A stretch of DNA of 7,083 nucleotides. Origin: Campylobacteraceae bacterium. Lineage in GTDB: Bacteria; Campylobacterota; Campylobacteria; Campylobacterales; Sulfurovaceae. Of this stretch, positions 4,871 through 7,083 are shown piece by piece (position 1 is the stretch's first letter; every line of letters begins with the position of its first letter). The stretch lies in assembly GCA_027030605.1 (NCBI GenBank), contig JALVEV010000271.1:1-7083 (forward strand), read 5' to 3'. Under the pieces are notes generated by a model. The model had not been told where the DNA came from and ran no database searches. It worked only from the letters and a program-made list of their open reading frames with translations. Made by a program: the position numbers and the translations under genes.

Positions 4871-6232
4871 ATGAAGAACAAAAAGACAGTTATAACCTAT
4901 GGAACGTATGATATGCTCCATATTGGGCATATGAATCTACTAAAACGTGCAAAGGCATTAGGTGACTATCTGATTGTAGGTGTTACAGATGAGAACTATG
5001 ACCGTTCAAGAGGTAAACTCAATGTCGTTGAGAGTACTAAAAAACGGGTTAAAGCGATTGAGGCTTTAGATTTTGTAGACAAGGTTATTGTCGAGAAACA
5101 TAAAAATCAAAAAGCAGAAGATATGGTTAAGTATGATGTTGATATCTTTGCTATTGGTGATGACTGGAAGGGTTATTTTGACTATCTTAATGAGTATACT
5201 CATGTTGAGTATCTTCCTCGAACAGAGGGAATCTCAAGTACTAAACTACGAAAAGAGAATTTTGATACCATTAAGATGGGATTAGTAGGTTTAGGAAAAG
5301 ATACACAGGCTTTTATTGATGAGTCAAAATTTGTTTCAAATGTAAAAATCAATCGTATCTACTCCAAAGATTTCTTAGCAGTAAAGGCTTTTACCAAAGA
5401 TAATGAACTTATTAAATATGGTCATGATAACTATGATGAATTTTTAGATACCCCTATTCAAGCTGTCTATATAGATACACAGTTAGGAGAGCATTATACA
5501 TATATTAAAAAGGCACTCTTAGCAGGTAAACATGTTCTTTGTGAAAACCCTATTGCTTTAGAAAAAGATGAACTTAAAGAGTTACTCTCTTTAGCTAAAA
5601 AAGAGAAAAAACTGCTTCTTTCTGCTGTCAAAACAGCCTTTTTACCTGCCTTTAATCAACTCTTTAAAGAGTTAGACTCAGGAGTGATTGGTGAAGTTAA
5701 GGAGGTTCGTGCTACAAGAACATCACTCTATAAAGAGAAACACTACTCTGATAGTTTTATTCAACAAGGGGCAACCAATATTCTCTCCTCTTATACCTCT
5801 CTACTTGTCAACAAAGTACTTGGAAAACCAAAAAGTATTACTTTTTTCCCACAAGAGGAGAGTGGTTATGATATCAATAACCTAATTGTTACTAAACATA
5901 AAAATGGAGCATTAGGTATTGCTAATGTAGCTGTAGGAATGAAGTCTGAAGGCGATGCTGTTATCTCAGGGACAAAGGGGTATATCTATATTCCTGCTCC
6001 ATGGTGGTTAACCAAAAAGTTTGAGGTTCGTTTTGAAGATACCCATAAAACGTTAACTTTTAACTATGAGTTTGAGGGGTGTGGGTTGCGTTATATGATA
6101 GCAGAGTTTACATCCTTAATTCAAAGAGGAAAGAACAAATCCAAGATGCTTACCCCATCCGATATAGTGGGTATTAACCGAGTACTTTTAGAGTATAATG
6201 ACAGTAAAAATAAAAAGAAGAAGGAAAAATAG
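4871..6232 (+). CDS. Fusion of a TagD-like cytidylyltransferase and a degenerate Gfo/Idh/MocA-type oxidoreductase domain
   Basis: The protein has 453 residues. Residues 1-128 form a complete TagD-like domain: YGTYDMLHIGH with the HxGH nucleotide-binding motif (17-20), GDDWKGYFDYL (96-106) and RTEGISSTKLR (117-127). TagD joins CTP and glycerol 3-phosphate to make CDP-glycerol; the substrate here may differ. Residues about 134-453 resemble Gfo/Idh/MocA enzymes: a Rossmann start KMGLVGLG (135-142), AVYIDTQLGEHY (198-209), ALLAGKHVLCENP (215-227) and IGEVKEVRAT (273-282). Family members normally have EKP; here it is ENP, with Asn226 in place of the conserved Lys. The usual GGALLDIG segment reads QGATNILS (299-306), so the catalytic Asp also seems lost. 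The domain may be inactive, or may bind NAD(P) or substrate for another purpose. The Lys-rich C-terminus ends one base before the aminotransferase ATG, so the two genes surely share a transcript. It may make a CDP-linked polyol or similar group for surface polymers; this is inference. Confidence 0.8.
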   Translation: MKNKKTVITYGTYDMLHIGHMNLLKRAKALGDYLIVGVTDENYDRSRGKLNVVESTKKRVKAIEALDFVDKVIVEKHKNQKAEDMVKYDVDIFAIGDDWKGYFDYLNEYTHVEYLPRTEGISSTKLRKENFDTIKMGLVGLGKDTQAFIDESKFVSNVKINRIYSKDFLAVKAFTKDNELIKYGHDNYDEFLDTPIQAVYIDTQLGEHYTYIKKALLAGKHVLCENPIALEKDELKELLSLAKKEKKLLLSAVKTAFLPAFNQLFKELDSGVIGEVKEVRATRTSLYKEKHYSDSFIQQGATNILSSYTSLLVNKVLGKPKSITFFPQEESGYDINNLIVTKHKNGALGIANVAVGMKSEGDAVISGTKGYIYIPAPWWLTKKFEVRFEDTHKTLTFNYEFEGCGLRYMIAEFTSLIQRGKNKSKMLTPSDIVGINRVLLEYNDSKNKKKKEK

Positions 6233-7083
6233 ATGATATATGAAGACTACTATATCTTTACCCCAGGTCCAGTAAAGATGAGCGATGAGATTTTGGAGGT
6301 AGGCTCAAAGCAGACTCCTTATTTTAGAAACTGTGAGTTTTCAGATGTAACTTATGCATGTGAAAAAGGTTTACTAGAGATGGTAAATGCTCCAGAGGGT
6401 TCAAGAGTTATCTTTTTAACTGCTTCAGGAACAGCAGGTATGGAGTCAACTGTGATGAACCTTTTAACTAAAGAGGACAACGCACTGGTAGTTAATGGTG
6501 GTGGTTTTGGTGGTCGTTTTGTAGACATCTGTGATGTTCATGGTGTACCTCATACAGACTTTAAAGTAAAAGATACTAATCTTCATGATATTGAAGCTTT
6601 AGCTCCAAAAGAGGATTATACTGCACTTATTGTTAACGCTCATGAGACCTCTGTTGGTCACCTTTATGATTTAGATGCTATGGGGGCTTATGCTAAAAAG
6701 AACGATTTACTCTTTATAGTCGATGCTATATCTATGTTGGTTACTGACCCTATAGATATGCAGTTGCAAAATATAGATGTGGTTATTGCAAGTTCTCAAA
6801 AAGGTTTAGCACTTCCTCCTGGGCTTACTATGGTAGTTTTAGCTCCAAGAGCTTTAGAGAAGGTTCAAGATGTTAATAGTCTCTACTTTAATTTTAAAGA
6901 TTATCTACGCAATGGAGAAAGAGGTCAAACCCCTTACACTCCTGCTGTGACCATTATGTTACAACTAGAGGCTAGACTTAACCAAATCAAGAGAAGAGGT
7001 GGAGTACAACAGAGCATAAAAAGAGCTAAAGATATTGCTGAGTACTTTAGAGCAGAGATAAAAGGTCTACCACTAAAAGAGTA
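6233..7083 (+). CDS. Class V PLP-dependent aminotransferase, PhnW/alanine-glyoxylate type (3' end outside window)
   Basis: The frame is open from ATG 6233 to the window edge (283 complete codons). It begins with the typical FTPGPVKMSDEI and continues with LTASGTAGMEST (cofactor phosphate-binding Ser65-Gly66-Thr67). Asp164 in FIVDAISML should hold the pyridine nitrogen, and Lys190 in ASSQKGLALPPG should form the Schiff base with PLP. These features place it with alanine-glyoxylate, serine-pyruvate and 2-aminoethylphosphonate-pyruvate aminotransferases. The F-R-x-x-EFS segment early on and LTASGTA look more like the PhnW side, but substrate cannot be settled by motif. AAGGA at 6221-6225 lies inside the end of the previous gene and seven bases before the ATG; the ATG follows that gene's stop with no gap. 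Coupling to a cytidylyltransferase fusion suggests it makes an amino-bearing group to be activated with CTP. About 80-100 residues are likely missing. Confidence 0.8.
   Translation, partial: MIYEDYYIFTPGPVKMSDEILEVGSKQTPYFRNCEFSDVTYACEKGLLEMVNAPEGSRVIFLTASGTAGMESTVMNLLTKEDNALVVNGGGFGGRFVDICDVHGVPHTDFKVKDTNLHDIEALAPKEDYTALIVNAHETSVGHLYDLDAMGAYAKKNDLLFIVDAISMLVTDPIDMQLQNIDVVIASSQKGLALPPGLTMVVLAPRALEKVQDVNSLYFNFKDYLRNGERGQTPYTPAVTIMLQLEARLNQIKRRGGVQQSIKRAKDIAEYFRAEIKGLPLKE

Noticed and set aside
5088..5285. 65-residue open frame on the plus strand
   Set aside because: It is an out-of-frame shadow of the TagD-like domain, whose motifs run through this stretch in the main frame.
5688..5885. 65-residue open frame on the plus strand
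   Set aside because: It overlaps the oxidoreductase domain in another frame and shows no recognisable feature.

Overview
The window is AT-rich, gene-dense and almost entirely coding on the + strand. It looks like a chromosomal segment of a Campylobacterota (epsilonproteobacterial) organism, perhaps of the Sulfurimonas/Sulfurovum type. The support is the compact AT-rich layout, a Mqo-type FAD dehydrogenase of the Helicobacter/Campylobacter kind, TATAAT -10 boxes without convincing -35 boxes, and an SO_0444-type metal permease. The genus cannot be fixed from this sequence alone.

Region 1 (1-2304) is the end of a metal-efflux type operon. It holds the last codons of an upstream gene (possibly a TolC-like outer-membrane channel), a short CusB-like periplasmic adaptor whose start overlaps that gene's stop, and an SO_0444/ArsP-like permease with CxC and paired-Cys motifs. 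No RND pump follows the adaptor; the permease takes that place. A hairpin terminator whose stem contains the permease stop codon closes the unit. The cytoplasmic loop of the permease carries two in-frame copies of a palindromic repeat followed by a duplicated Cys-Cys-Ser-Ser motif.

Region 2 (2305-4732) holds two genes that each appear to have their own promoter: a secreted YfdX-family protein and a malate:quinone oxidoreductase. Each upstream gap has a TATAAT box and an inverted repeat near the predicted transcription start or the ribosome-binding site.

Region 3 (4733-7083) begins a new operon. A TATAAT box is followed by a leader of about 107 nt that can fold so that the ribosome-binding site is paired. 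The first gene is a fusion of a complete TagD-like cytidylyltransferase (residues 1-128) and a Gfo/Idh/MocA-type oxidoreductase domain (about 134-453) whose usual catalytic Lys and Asp appear to be replaced. A class V PLP aminotransferase of the PhnW/alanine-glyoxylate type abuts it and runs off the window. Together they suggest synthesis of a CDP-activated small molecule, perhaps an amino-polyol or aminophosphonate for surface-polymer decoration. That pathway is inference, and it is the most novel biology in the window.
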